From assembly GCA_002786915.1 (NCBI GenBank), contig PCUV01000091.1, positions 4,221 through 41,015 on the forward strand: a stretch of 36,795 nt of DNA. Direction: 5' to 3'. The notes below the pieces were generated by a model. The model was not told the origin of the DNA, ran no database searches, and saw only the letters and a list, made by a program, of their open reading frames with translations. The position numbers were made by a program, and so were the translations under genes. The DNA is from Comamonadaceae bacterium CG12_big_fil_rev_8_21_14_0_65_59_15. GTDB taxonomy: Bacteria > Pseudomonadota > Gammaproteobacteria > Burkholderiales > Burkholderiaceae_C. This document shows, in pieces, positions 10,757 to 18,487 of the stretch. Numbering within the stretch: the first letter of the stretch is position 1; each line of letters opens with the position of its first letter.

Positions 10757-11836
10757 ATGTTGAATATCGTCGAGCCAACGCTGAATAACTTCATCGGCCA
10801 CTGCTACAGCTTGGTAGAAGCCATTGTACAAGCGGTCCCAGGGGGAAAAGTCCGCGTCTGGGGCGGCACGCAAAGCGAAAAAATCTGGCCCGTCAAAGAC
10901 CAGATCAGACCCCATTTTTTCCGGCCACTTCGGAGGATCCAAAGTTTTTTTCTTTTCAGAAGACTATTAAAAGAGCCTGGCAAAGTGCTGGTATCGACGG
11001 CCGTCAGTGTTGACTTTTTACTGCTGGATTGGGCTGCTGGCGGCAAAATCCCAAAGGACAAGGTCTATTTGTATGTGCATTGGCTGGGTGCCAAAGCCTC
11101 AACTGCAACAAAGTTGGCAGCTTTGGCGCAGCGTCAACCCAATTTGGAGGTGTTGTGCACGACGCCGCTGACCACTGAATTTTTTCGAGCGTTGGGATTC
11201 CGGTCAACGACCGTGTCCTATCCAAGGGCGCTTGCGTCTGCACAGGCAGCACCAATGACGGTGTTTCACCATTTGCTTGTTGCTGGCGCGGCGCGCATGG
11301 ACAAGGGGTTTGGCCGTATCGCCGATTTGGTTGACTATCTGGCCAGTACACAGGCAGCGTTTCCGATTTGGATTCAGATATCTGCGACCCACCAAACCAC
11401 CCATGGTGATGAGGTGTTGTTACAAATTGATAGGCTTAAACGATCGGAGTATCCTCATCAGACCCTGATCGAAAACACCTTGAATCCCACCGATTATCAG
11501 GCTTTGTTTACGGGTGGCATCAGCATTCAGCCCTATGCTGAAGTTGACTTTCAAGACCGGGTGAGTGGTGTCACGCTGGATGCGCTGGCTGCGGGTTGTC
11601 CGGTGATTGTGACGGCCAATACCTGGCTGGGGCGACTGGTAGTTAAGCATAATGCGGGTATTGCCACGTCTGATTTGTCACCCAGCGGATTGCATGCTGC
11701 GATCACGCGCATTGCGGCCGACTACGCAGCTTATTCGCAGCGTGCTGCCCGGGCCGCAGTGCAGTTGGGTCAAGAGCATTCTGCGCGTGCCATGATGCAG
11801 GCTATTTTTGAAAGTCATGACGATCATGATGTATAA
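10757..11836 (+). CDS. Glycosyltransferase, GT-B fold (GT4-like)
   Basis: This 359-residue protein looks like a diverged group 1 glycosyltransferase. The C-terminal half has the sequence SIQPYAEVDFQDRVSGVTLD followed by ALAAGCPVIVTA, which corresponds to the donor-binding region and the family's PxxE...E signature with substitutions. The N-terminal half starts at MLNIVEPTLNNFIGHC and has a short HWLGAKAS loop. No signal peptide or transmembrane helix is evident. It follows the GT2 gene by 10 bases, so both probably act in LPS-core or surface-glycan assembly. The donor and acceptor sugars are unknown. Confidence 0.78.
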   Translation: MLNIVEPTLNNFIGHCYSLVEAIVQAVPGGKVRVWGGTQSEKIWPVKDQIRPHFFRPLRRIQSFFLFRRLLKEPGKVLVSTAVSVDFLLLDWAAGGKIPKDKVYLYVHWLGAKASTATKLAALAQRQPNLEVLCTTPLTTEFFRALGFRSTTVSYPRALASAQAAPMTVFHHLLVAGAARMDKGFGRIADLVDYLASTQAAFPIWIQISATHQTTHGDEVLLQIDRLKRSEYPHQTLIENTLNPTDYQALFTGGISIQPYAEVDFQDRVSGVTLDALAAGCPVIVTANTWLGRLVVKHNAGIATSDLSPSGLHAAITRIAADYAAYSQRAARAAVQLGQEHSARAMMQAIFESHDDHDV

Positions 11837-11881
11837 ACAGTTCTGACAAGTCACTGATCGATCTGAATTTGTTTCCGGGGA

Positions 11882-13189
11882 ATGTTTTTTGATATGCGTT
11901 TTTCTTTTTGGTTGAAATTTTTTTGGTTGAAATTTTTTTGGTTGTGGATAGCGTTGATTTGCCAGCCGAGCTACGCCCAATTCCGTGTTGAAGTCTCCGG
12001 CGTTGGCTTGACCCAGTTGCCCATCAGCTTTGCGCCGTTCAAGGGGCAAGATGCGTCGCCGCAGAAAATATCAGCCATTGTGCAGGCTGATCTGGAGCGC
12101 AGTGGCCAGTTTCGCGCTGTCGCTGCAGCAGGTGCGGGTGCGCTGGACGAACTCACCCTGCCCAACCTGTCCATTTTTCGCCAGGCAGGTGCTGACGCGC
12201 TGGTATCGGGCAGTGTCAACAAGCTGGCAGACGGGCGTTTTGACGTGCGTTTCCGGCTCTGGGACGTGGTCAAGGGGCAAGATATGGGGGGCCAGAGCTT
12301 TGCCGTGGCATCTGCTGACTTGCGGCTGGCAGCGCACCGCATCGCCGACTATGTGTATGAAAAACTCACCGGCGACAAAGGCGCGTTTTCAACGCGCATC
12401 GCCTACGTGACCAAGTTGGCGCAGCGCTACCAGCTATGGGTGGCGGATGCAGACGGTGAAAATGCCGCGCCTGCGCTGGCCAGCGCTGCGCCCATCATAT
12501 CGCCGGCTTGGTCGCCCGACGGCAACCAGCTGGCCTATGTGTCGTTTGAATCGCGTAAACCCGTGGTTTATGTACACGACGTCAGTACAGGCAAGCGGCG
12601 GCTGATTGCCAATTTCAAGGGTTCCAACAGTGCCCCCGCCTGGTCACCCGACGGCAAAACGATTGCGGTTACGTTGAGCCTGAGTGGCGGTTCGCAGCTG
12701 TTTTTGCTCAACGCCAACGGCGGGAGTGCACCACGCCGGTTGATGCAATCTGGCAGCATTGACACCGAACCGGTTTTTTCACCTGACGGCCAGCGCATTT
12801 ATTTTGTCAGTGACCGGGGCGGTTCACCGCAGATCTACCGTGCGTCGCTCCTGGGGCAGAACGTCGAGCGCATCACATTCACAGGCACTTACAACATTTC
12901 GCCGGCTCTCAGCCCGGATGGACGCTGGTTGGCGTATATTTCCCGTGTCGGTGGGGCTTTCAAGCTGCATCTGTTGGACCTGCAAAGTGGTGAGAGCCGC
13001 GCCATCAGCAACACTGGTGCAGACGAAAGCCCAAGCTTTGCGCCCAATGGAAAATTGTTGGTGTTTGCAACGCAGCAGCAGGGCAAAGAGGCGCTGATGA
13101 CGACCACGCTGGACGGTAGCGTCAAGGCCAGTCTGAGCGGGCAAAGCGGCGACATTCGGGAACCACACTGGGGCCCGTTTGCCAGGTAA
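11882..13189 (+). CDS. tolB: Tol-Pal system beta-propeller protein TolB
   Basis: TolB is the periplasmic partner of Pal and of TolA/colicins and helps keep the outer membrane attached and constricted at division. The protein has an N-terminal alpha/beta domain followed by a six-bladed propeller; five repeats of the (A/S)(W/F/L)SPDG type are easy to see (SPAWSPDG, APAWSPDG, EPVFSPDG, SPALSPDG and a degenerate SPSFAPNG). The signal peptide ends near SYAQ and is odd: WLKFF is repeated in tandem. The first ATG is at 11882, but the ATG at 11894 (MRFSF) is an equally good start and lies at a better distance from the GGGG at 11877-11880. It is the first gene of tolB-pal-cpoB; tolQRA are not in the window. 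Confidence 0.95.
   Translation: MFFDMRFSFWLKFFWLKFFWLWIALICQPSYAQFRVEVSGVGLTQLPISFAPFKGQDASPQKISAIVQADLERSGQFRAVAAAGAGALDELTLPNLSIFRQAGADALVSGSVNKLADGRFDVRFRLWDVVKGQDMGGQSFAVASADLRLAAHRIADYVYEKLTGDKGAFSTRIAYVTKLAQRYQLWVADADGENAAPALASAAPIISPAWSPDGNQLAYVSFESRKPVVYVHDVSTGKRRLIANFKGSNSAPAWSPDGKTIAVTLSLSGGSQLFLLNANGGSAPRRLMQSGSIDTEPVFSPDGQRIYFVSDRGGSPQIYRASLLGQNVERITFTGTYNISPALSPDGRWLAYISRVGGAFKLHLLDLQSGESRAISNTGADESPSFAPNGKLLVFATQQQGKEALMTTTLDGSVKASLSGQSGDIREPHWGPFAR
11910..11939 (+). repeat. 15-bp tandem repeat in tolB signal sequence
   Basis: The unit ggttgaaattttttt occurs twice (11910-11924 and 11925-11939), followed by a partial third ggttg. It duplicates five residues of the hydrophobic signal core. 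The unit length is a multiple of three and includes a T7 run, so slippage could add or drop five residues without breaking the frame, while slippage in the T-run would. Confidence 0.9.
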
Positions 13190-13212
13190 CGGTTTTTTTA
13201 GAGGAGTGATTG

Positions 13213-13743
13213 ATGAAGAGATTGTTTTGGGTTGTTGCGCTGTGCGCTGTGTTGGCTGGCTGTGGAACTTCGGTGCCACTGACAGATGTGCCTGTTAGCG
13301 ACGCTACGGCCAAACCCATTGCTGCGGGTGTGGTACCTGGTGCAACTACGCCTGCTTCGACCGGCGTCGCTCCGGTGGATCTGACAACACAGAATCCCCA
13401 AGCCAGTGTCGCTGCTGACAAGCGGCTTGTTTACTTTGATTACGACAGCGTTGTCATCAAGCCTGAATTTCAATCGCTGATTGCCGAGCACGCTCGGTTG
13501 CTCAAAAGTCAGGCAAGTCTCAAAGCTGTGATCGAAGGCCATACCGATGAGCGCGGTGGGCGTGAATACAACTTGGCGCTGGGGCAAAAACGTGCAGAGG
13601 CAGTCGTTAGTGCGCTGACCGTTTTGGGCGTGGCGGGGGCGCAGTTGGAGGCCGTCAGTTTTGGCAAGGAAAAACCTGCGGTACAGGGTGCTGAAGAAAC
13701 CGCGTATGCCAAAAATCGTCGGGCGGAGATTCGTTACCGATGA
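13213..13743 (+). CDS. pal: Peptidoglycan-associated lipoprotein Pal
   Basis: Pal is an outer-membrane lipoprotein that binds peptidoglycan and TolB. The 176-residue protein has a lipobox LAGC with the acylated cysteine at residue 17, a Pro/Ala/Thr-rich linker, then an OmpA-like domain. That domain carries YFDYDSVVIKPEF, the peptidoglycan-binding EGHTDERGGREYNLALGQKR and a terminal NRRAEIRYR. The ATG at 13213 has a good ribosome-binding site (gaggag, 13201-13206); a TTG one codon earlier is less likely. It follows tolB by 23 bases, and its stop overlaps the cpoB start by 4 bases, consistent with one operon. Confidence 0.97.
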   Translation: MKRLFWVVALCAVLAGCGTSVPLTDVPVSDATAKPIAAGVVPGATTPASTGVAPVDLTTQNPQASVAADKRLVYFDYDSVVIKPEFQSLIAEHARLLKSQASLKAVIEGHTDERGGREYNLALGQKRAEAVVSALTVLGVAGAQLEAVSFGKEKPAVQGAEETAYAKNRRAEIRYR

Positions 13744-14549
13744 ACGCAAGCACTTCGCGGTTTCGTTGCCTGCCGGGTCGGTTGGCTACAGCGCTGACGG
13801 CGTTGTTGTTGTGTACGGCGGCCAACGCCGCCTTGTTTGAGGACGACGAGGCACGCAAAGCCATTCTGGATTTGCGCCAGCGGGTCGAAGCCATGCGTTT
13901 GGAGGTGGAGCAAGCCAAGCAGGCCGCCAGCAATGCGGTTTCGCAGGAAACCGCTGGACTCAACAAGGGCCAATTGGAACTGCACAGCCAAATCGAATTG
14001 CTGCGCGCCGAACTGGCGGGCTTGCGTGGTGCCAACGAAAAATTGACCAAGGATCTGACTGATTTGCAGTTGCAGCTCAGGAATGACGCCCAAACGCGCC
14101 TTGCCCTGGAAGACCGTCTGGCCCAGCTGGAACCCTCCAAGGTGACGGTCGATGGTGTTGAATTCATGGCGGAGCCGGCAGAGAAGCGCGAGTTTGAATC
14201 AGCGCTGGCGGTATTTCGTCGAGGGGATTTTTTGGGTGCGCAAAACCAGTTTGTTGGCTTCTTGAGTCGCTATCCTGCCAGCGGCTATACCACGCAGGCT
14301 TTGTTCTGGCTGGGCAACGCGCAGTACGCCACGCGTGACTACAAAGAAGCGATCACCAACTTTCGCTCGCTGATTGCAAGGTCGCCACAGCATGTGCGTG
14401 CACCAGAAGCCGTTTTGTCGGTGGCCAATTGCCAGTTGGAACTGAAGGACGCCAAGGGTGCGCGCAAGACGCTGACAGATCTCATCAAGGCGTATCCCCA
14501 ATCCGAAGCGGCCGCTGCGGCCAAGGAGCGACTGGCCGCGCTGAAGTAG
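13740..14549 (+). CDS. cpoB: Cell division coordinator CpoB (YbgF)
   Basis: CpoB is a periplasmic TPR protein that links peptidoglycan synthesis by PBP1B with Tol-driven outer-membrane constriction. The 269-residue product has a signal peptide ending near ANAALFEDD, a coiled coil (about 35-130, rich in Gln/Glu/Leu heptads) of the kind that trimerises, and a C-terminal set of tetratricopeptide repeats with the typical YPASGYTTQALFWLGNAQYA pattern. It overlaps the pal stop, as in the classic tol-pal cluster. The length and domain order are normal. Confidence 0.95.
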   Translation: MNASTSRFRCLPGRLATALTALLLCTAANAALFEDDEARKAILDLRQRVEAMRLEVEQAKQAASNAVSQETAGLNKGQLELHSQIELLRAELAGLRGANEKLTKDLTDLQLQLRNDAQTRLALEDRLAQLEPSKVTVDGVEFMAEPAEKREFESALAVFRRGDFLGAQNQFVGFLSRYPASGYTTQALFWLGNAQYATRDYKEAITNFRSLIARSPQHVRAPEAVLSVANCQLELKDAKGARKTLTDLIKAYPQSEAAAAAKERLAALK

Positions 14550-14576
14550 CCAGCCTTTTGCTCGGCGTCAGTTGCC

Positions 14577-15341
14577 ATGACGGAAGATCGCCGTTTTTCT
14601 GCCTTGAGCCGTTTGTTTGGCGTGACTGCCAACCAAAGAATCCGCAGCGCGCATGTGGTGGTGGTGGGTATAGGTGGCGTGGGGTCTTGGGCCGCTGAAT
14701 CCCTGGCGCGCAGCGGCGTGGGGCGCATCACGCTGGTGGACCTGGACCACGTTGCAGAGTCCAACATCAACCGGCAGATTCACGCTACTGTGGCCACGCT
14801 GGGGCAGGCCAAGGTGGTGGCCATGCGCGAGCGTATCGCCAGCTTTTTCCCTGACTGCAATGTGCAGTGCATTGATGATTTCGCTACACCATCAAACTGG
14901 TTGAGCATGGTGCCCGCAGATGCTGCTGCGGTCATTGACGCGTGCGATCAGGTGACAACCAAAATTTGCATCGCGCATTGGGCGCTGGAAAGCAACAAAA
15001 TTTTCGTGACATCGGGTGCGGCGGGCGGCAAGCGCCACGCGCATCGGGTGGATGTTGATGATTTGTCGCATGTGACGCACGACCCCTTGCTGGCCAAGGT
15101 GCGCTACACGCTGCGTCGACACTACGGCGCGCCACGCGGAGACAAACGCATGCACGTGGCTTGTGTTTATAGCACCGAGGCGGTCGCCCCACCGGATGCG
15201 TCGTGCCAGGTATCGGGAGACGGCACGCTAAACTGCCACGGCTTTGGTTCTTTGGTTACGGTGACGGCAGCTTTTGGCCTTTGCGCGGCGGGCTATGTGT
15301 TGAACCAGTTGGCCGGGCAAAACACGCCGGGAAAACCTTAA
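14577..15341 (+). CDS. tcdA: tRNA threonylcarbamoyladenosine dehydratase TcdA
   Basis: TcdA (CsdL/YgdL) is an E1-like, ATP-dependent enzyme that cyclises t6A37 to ct6A37 in ANN-decoding tRNAs. The nucleotide-binding loop VGIGGVGSWAAESLARSG (residues 30-47) and DLDHVAESNINRQ (55-67) match the ThiF/E1 family, and DACDQVTTK sits in the usual place. The length of 254 residues is typical. It starts 27 bases after cpoB and its 3' end carries the -10 sequence of the downstream tRNA gene. That gene, tRNA-Lys(TTT), decodes AAA/AAG and is itself an expected substrate class. Confidence 0.93.
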   Translation: MTEDRRFSALSRLFGVTANQRIRSAHVVVVGIGGVGSWAAESLARSGVGRITLVDLDHVAESNINRQIHATVATLGQAKVVAMRERIASFFPDCNVQCIDDFATPSNWLSMVPADAAAVIDACDQVTTKICIAHWALESNKIFVTSGAAGGKRHAHRVDVDDLSHVTHDPLLAKVRYTLRRHYGAPRGDKRMHVACVYSTEAVAPPDASCQVSGDGTLNCHGFGSLVTVTAAFGLCAAGYVLNQLAGQNTPGKP

Positions 15342-15349
15342 AAATTGGA

Positions 15350-15355
15350 TATAAT
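15350..15355 (+). promoter_or_regulatory. Candidate -10 element of the tRNA-Lys promoter
   Basis: A consensus TATAAT lies 36 bases before the tRNA 5' end, just after the tcdA stop. The region about 17 bases upstream does not resemble TTGACA, so the -35 is poor or absent. The position fits a short tRNA leader. Confidence 0.6.
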
Positions 15356-15391
15356 TTCTGGCTCGGTCAAGCAGTCTGCTTGTTCAAAAGA

Positions 15392-15467
15392 GGGATGTTA
15401 GCTCAGCTGGTAGAGCAGCGGACTTTTAATCCGTTTGTCGTGGGTTCGATCCCCGCACATCCCACCA
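15392..15467 (+). tRNA. tRNA-Lys(TTT)
   Basis: The 76-base gene folds as a full cloverleaf. The acceptor gggatgt pairs with acatccc, the D-arm contains gctcagctggtagagc, the anticodon loop cttttaa presents TTT (15425-15427), and the T-arm is gtggg-ttcgatc-cccgc with one G-T pair. The discriminator A is followed by a genomically encoded CCA. Confidence 0.98.
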
Positions 15468-15761
15468 GATAAAGCCTTACAGCATATAGAAAGCCCGCTA
15501 CTTAAACAGAGCGTTTTTTTCTGTTTATTCGCCATTGCCAGAATAGTGGCCGATGGGAAAACAGTCGGAACAGTCAGGTACAACTGCCTATGTTCTAAGC
15601 AGTTGAGGAAGCCGTTAGCGCATCTCCTTCGCTAGCCTTGGAATTCCTTCAACTGTTGTTGTCGGCCTTTGGTCTCGCTGACTGCACCAGTGAGTTCAGA
15701 GACCTGCACATCTACCACTCCAAGGCCTGTGCTACGCAAGCCAGGTCTGTCCCGCAAGGTT
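15468..15761. other. Non-coding gap between tRNA-Lys and the chemoreceptor gene
   Basis: No convincing gene is seen. Near its left end, cgct (15496-15499) and agcg (15510-15513) precede a T7 run (15514-15520), a weak intrinsic terminator for the tRNA. A perfect 7-bp inverted repeat, caactgc (15581-15587) and gcagttg (15599-15605), lies further on, possibly an end structure for either transcript. Confidence 0.4.
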
Positions 15762-17495
15762 TCAGAAAGTCTCCCAATCTCCGTCGCTGCTGGCCGAAGC
15801 GGTGCTTGCCGGAGCGGGCTTGGGCGCGGGCGCTGCCAGCGGTTTCGGCGCGTCTGGCTGGCGCTTGCTGGCTTGGGGCGCACGTGCGGCAGCCCCTTTG
15901 GGTATGCCATCGGTGCGGCGATCGGGCCCCCTGAACGACGTGGCTTGCGGTGGATGCGCGCGCACTTTTGGGGCCGACAGCGGCGCGCTGATGCTGTCGG
16001 TGCCAGACAGCTTGAACACCGCTACTGTTTGCACCAGGTCTTGCGCCTGACTCTTCAGGCTGCCCGCCGCAGCGGCCATTTCTTCCACCAATGCGGCGTT
16101 TTGCTGTGTCACCTGATCCATCTGCGCCACGGCGTCGCCCACCTGCGCCACGCCCTGGCTTTGTTCCTGGCTGGCGCTGCTGATCTCACCCACGATGTCG
16201 GTCACGCGGCGAATGCTCGCCACCACCTCTTGCATGGTGCTGCCCGCCTGGTCCACCAGCGCGCTGCCAGCCTCGACACGCTGCACGCTGGTGTCAATCA
16301 GCGACTTGATTTCTTTCGCCGCTTCGGCGCTGCGCCCGGCCAAAGACCGCACTTCGGATGCCACCACGGCAAAGCCACGGCCCTGTTCACCGGCACGGGC
16401 CGCTTCGACTGCGGCGTTCAGCGCCAGGATGTTGGTCTGGAAAGCAATTCCGTCGATTACGCTGATGATGTCGCTGATCTTGCGGCTGGCTTCGTTGATG
16501 CCTTTCATGGTTTCGACCACCTGGCCCACCACCTGACCGCCCTGGATGGCTACGCTGCTGGCATTCTGCGCGAGCTGGTTGGCCTGCGCGGCGTTGTCGG
16601 CGTTTTGCTTGACCTGGCTGCTGAGCTGATCCATGCTGGTGGCGGTTTGTTGCAGTGCGCTGGCCTGGTTTTCAGTACGCGCGGACAAGTCGTTGTTGCC
16701 TTGGGCGATTTCGGCACTGGCGGTGGCAACCGACTCACTGCCTTGGCGGACTTGTCGCACTACCTTGACCAGACTGGTTTCCATGGTTGCCAGTGCTTTC
16801 AAGACCTCGGCCATTTCATGGGCTTGACCCGTGATAGCGACCGGCGTGGCAATGTCGCCACCGGCCACACGCTGCGCAATGTTGCGGATCAAACGCAGCG
16901 GTCGCATGATCTGACCGAACAGCAGGTAGTTCAGCCAGAGCAGACTGATCGTCATCAGCAGCGCACCCGCGCGTAGCGTCCACCAGGCTAAATCGGTGGC
17001 GTGTTGGCCGACTACATTGGTCAGTTCAACCAGCGCTTGTGCCTTTTTACCCAGCGTGGTACTCATGCCCGATACCTTGCCGTACAACACCATGGTGTCG
17101 GTGTCTTCGACTGAAACGGTCTTCAGCCCCACCAGTTGAGTGGCCAGCAGTTTGACCTTGTTCCATTGCGGAGACAGCTCAGCTTCAATGAAGGTACGCA
17201 GTCCAGCCTCACTGCCACCGCGCACATTTAACAGCGTCGATATATGCTGATCGACCGTCTGCACATTGACCTTGAGCGCGTCGCGTGCGGCTAGCCCGCC
17301 TTCAGATAGCAGCACTTCACCAACCGACTGGAGGGCTTTTTGCACGGCAATCTGGGTCAGTGTCGATTCGTTGTGAGCCAGATCGGCGTCGTTTTTGCCT
17401 TGCACAAAGAAAAAACCAGTCAGCGTGAAGATGACCATCAGCAGCACCTGAACCCCAACCACCAAAAACAGCCGACTACGTATGGAGAGTGTCAT
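15762..17495 (-). CDS. Methyl-accepting chemotaxis protein
   Basis: This transmembrane chemoreceptor signals to CheA/CheW. The 577-residue protein has TM1 at about 8-29, a periplasmic four-helix-type ligand domain, TM2 near 185-208, a HAMP domain starting at [19 protein letters not shown], and a long coiled-coil signalling domain. The hairpin tip contains [36 protein letters not shown] and [13 protein letters not shown]. It ends in DWETF, an xWxxF tail like the NWETF CheR/CheB-docking pentapeptide of E. coli Tar and Tsr, so it is likely a full-service receptor. The ATG at 17495 ([10 protein letters not shown]), preceded by gagga, is chosen; a longer reading frame upstream runs through a repeat element and is rejected. 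The ligand is unknown. Confidence 0.95.
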   Translation of the reverse strand: MTLSIRSRLFLVVGVQVLLMVIFTLTGFFFVQGKNDADLAHNESTLTQIAVQKALQSVGEVLLSEGGLAARDALKVNVQTVDQHISTLLNVRGGSEAGLRTFIEAELSPQWNKVKLLATQLVGLKTVSVEDTDTMVLYGKVSGMSTTLGKKAQALVELTNVVGQHATDLAWWTLRAGALLMTISLLWLNYLLFGQIMRPLRLIRNIAQRVAGGDIATPVAITGQAHEMAEVLKALATMETSLVKVVRQVRQGSESVATASAEIAQGNNDLSARTENQASALQQTATSMDQLSSQVKQNADNAAQANQLAQNASSVAIQGGQVVGQVVETMKGINEASRKISDIISVIDGIAFQTNILALNAAVEAARAGEQGRGFAVVASEVRSLAGRSAEAAKEIKSLIDTSVQRVEAGSALVDQAGSTMQEVVASIRRVTDIVGEISSASQEQSQGVAQVGDAVAQMDQVTQQNAALVEEMAAAAGSLKSQAQDLVQTVAVFKLSGTDSISAPLSAPKVRAHPPQATSFRGPDRRTDGIPKGAAARAPQASKRQPDAPKPLAAPAPKPAPASTASASSDGDWETF

Positions 17496-17557
17496 GATCG
17501 TAAATTCCTCAGTTGAGCGTTTATGGGTGTCACTAACTGTCATGAATGCAAGCCGAC

Positions 17558-17685
17558 GCCTCGGATGAGGAAAGCCTGTCGTCATTGCGAGGCCGCAGGC
17601 CGCGGCAATCCATGGATTCAGAAGGCATGGATTGCTCAATGACGGGCAAATTTCAAACGTCGGTGGCGTTCTTTCACGTTAAATG
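17558..17685 (+). repeat. Dispersed ~130-bp repeat, copy A
   Basis: This copy starts near ctcggatgaggaaagc, contains cgtcattgcgaggccgcagg, gcggcaatccatgg and caatgacgggcaaatttc, and ends near ggcgttctttcacgttaaat. The ends of the middle part, cgtcattg and caatgacg, are inverted, and gcaatccatg is answered by catggattgc. It matches copy B (27523-27663) read on the minus strand. It lies about 60-190 bases upstream of the chemoreceptor start, in otherwise gene-free DNA, and encodes no protein of its own, so it is a non-autonomous repeat. Confidence 0.8.
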
Positions 17686-17822
17686 GTTATGGAAATTGAA
17701 TTTGATGGCTCTGATCAAGTTTACTTTTTGGGTCATAACGCTACGCACCCGATTGAGTCGCTAACGACGGCCCACGCGGATGCGTGCAACTGAGGTATTC
17801 AGGATGACCAACGACAGTTGTT

Positions 17823-17851
17823 AAAAAAAGGCAGCAGAGTTAGCCCCGCTG
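17823..17851 (-). terminator. Intrinsic terminator of the rhodanese-like gene
   Basis: On the minus strand, cagcggggctaactctgctg forms an 8-bp stem (two G-U pairs) around a CTAA loop and is followed by CC and seven T. It lies 13 bases beyond the rhodanese stop codon. The rest of the gap from here to the chemoreceptor start holds repeat copy A and about 135 bases with nothing recognisable. Confidence 0.75.
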
Positions 17852-17863
17852 ACTCCTACCGGG

Positions 17864-18346
17864 TTAGTTTTCGACTGGTAATTTTTTTGCCATCCACTCC
17901 GACCAGCCGTCGCGCATGTAGTTGACATTTTTGTAGCCGGCCTTGACCGCCCAGACGGCGGCCTTGTAGCTCTTCCAGCCGGTGGGGCCATCGCTGTAAA
18001 ACACCAGCGGCTGTGCCTTGTCGGCGGGCAGCTTGCTCAGGTCAAACTTGTCCTTGCTGGCGTCAAAGCCTTCTTCGTCCGGGCTACCGCTTTTGTACGG
18101 AATGGCGTTGGCACCAGGCACATGACCCTTGCCAAAATTCACCGGACTACGGGTGTCGATGAAGAAGGCCGCTTTTTTGTCAGCCAAAGCATGGCCCTGT
18201 TCCACGGTAATGATCTTGCCACCGTCGAGCTTGGTGGGCGTTGGTAGTTGTACCTGTGCCATGACCATGCCTGCCAAGGCCAGCATGAGCAGTCCGAGGG
18301 CGTATTTTGTGACGGCAGTCAATCCGAAATGAGCTAGTAAACGCAT
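17864..18346 (-). CDS. Exported rhodanese-like protein lacking the catalytic cysteine
   Basis: This 160-residue protein has an N-terminal signal peptide (hydrophobic core about 15-28, likely cut after VMA at 30) and one rhodanese domain: FFIDTRSPVNFGKGHVPGA at 61-79 and VFYSDGPTGWKSYKAA at 115-130. In active rhodaneses of this form the loop begins with cysteine (as in FYCNGPTCWKS); here that position is Ser118, and the second cysteine is Gly123. Sulfurtransferase activity is therefore unlikely and a binding or structural role in the periplasm is more plausible. The ATG at 18346 (MRLLAHFG) is chosen over a longer frame because it begins the signal peptide. A terminator follows on the same strand, so it is probably monocistronic. 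Confidence 0.87.
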   Translation of the reverse strand: MRLLAHFGLTAVTKYALGLLMLALAGMVMAQVQLPTPTKLDGGKIITVEQGHALADKKAAFFIDTRSPVNFGKGHVPGANAIPYKSGSPDEEGFDASKDKFDLSKLPADKAQPLVFYSDGPTGWKSYKAAVWAVKAGYKNVNYMRDGWSEWMAKKLPVEN

Positions 18347-18487
18347 GATGAATACTCCAACAAGTAAAAGGTAGCCAGCCCGATGATAAGTCGCTACCTG
18401 GCAAAGCTGTTGCCCTGACGACTGCTTTTTTGACCAAGCGCAAATGTGTGGTCGAAAAAACAGCAGATGCAAGGTGGATTAAGCACT

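Noticed and set aside
15669..16976. 435-residue open frame antisense to the chemoreceptor gene
   Set aside because: It lies opposite well-supported MCP motifs and is a high-GC shadow frame without domain features.
17496..17639. 48-residue N-terminal extension of the chemoreceptor
   Set aside because: It runs through repeat copy A; the ATG at 17495 has a ribosome-binding site and begins the expected TM1.
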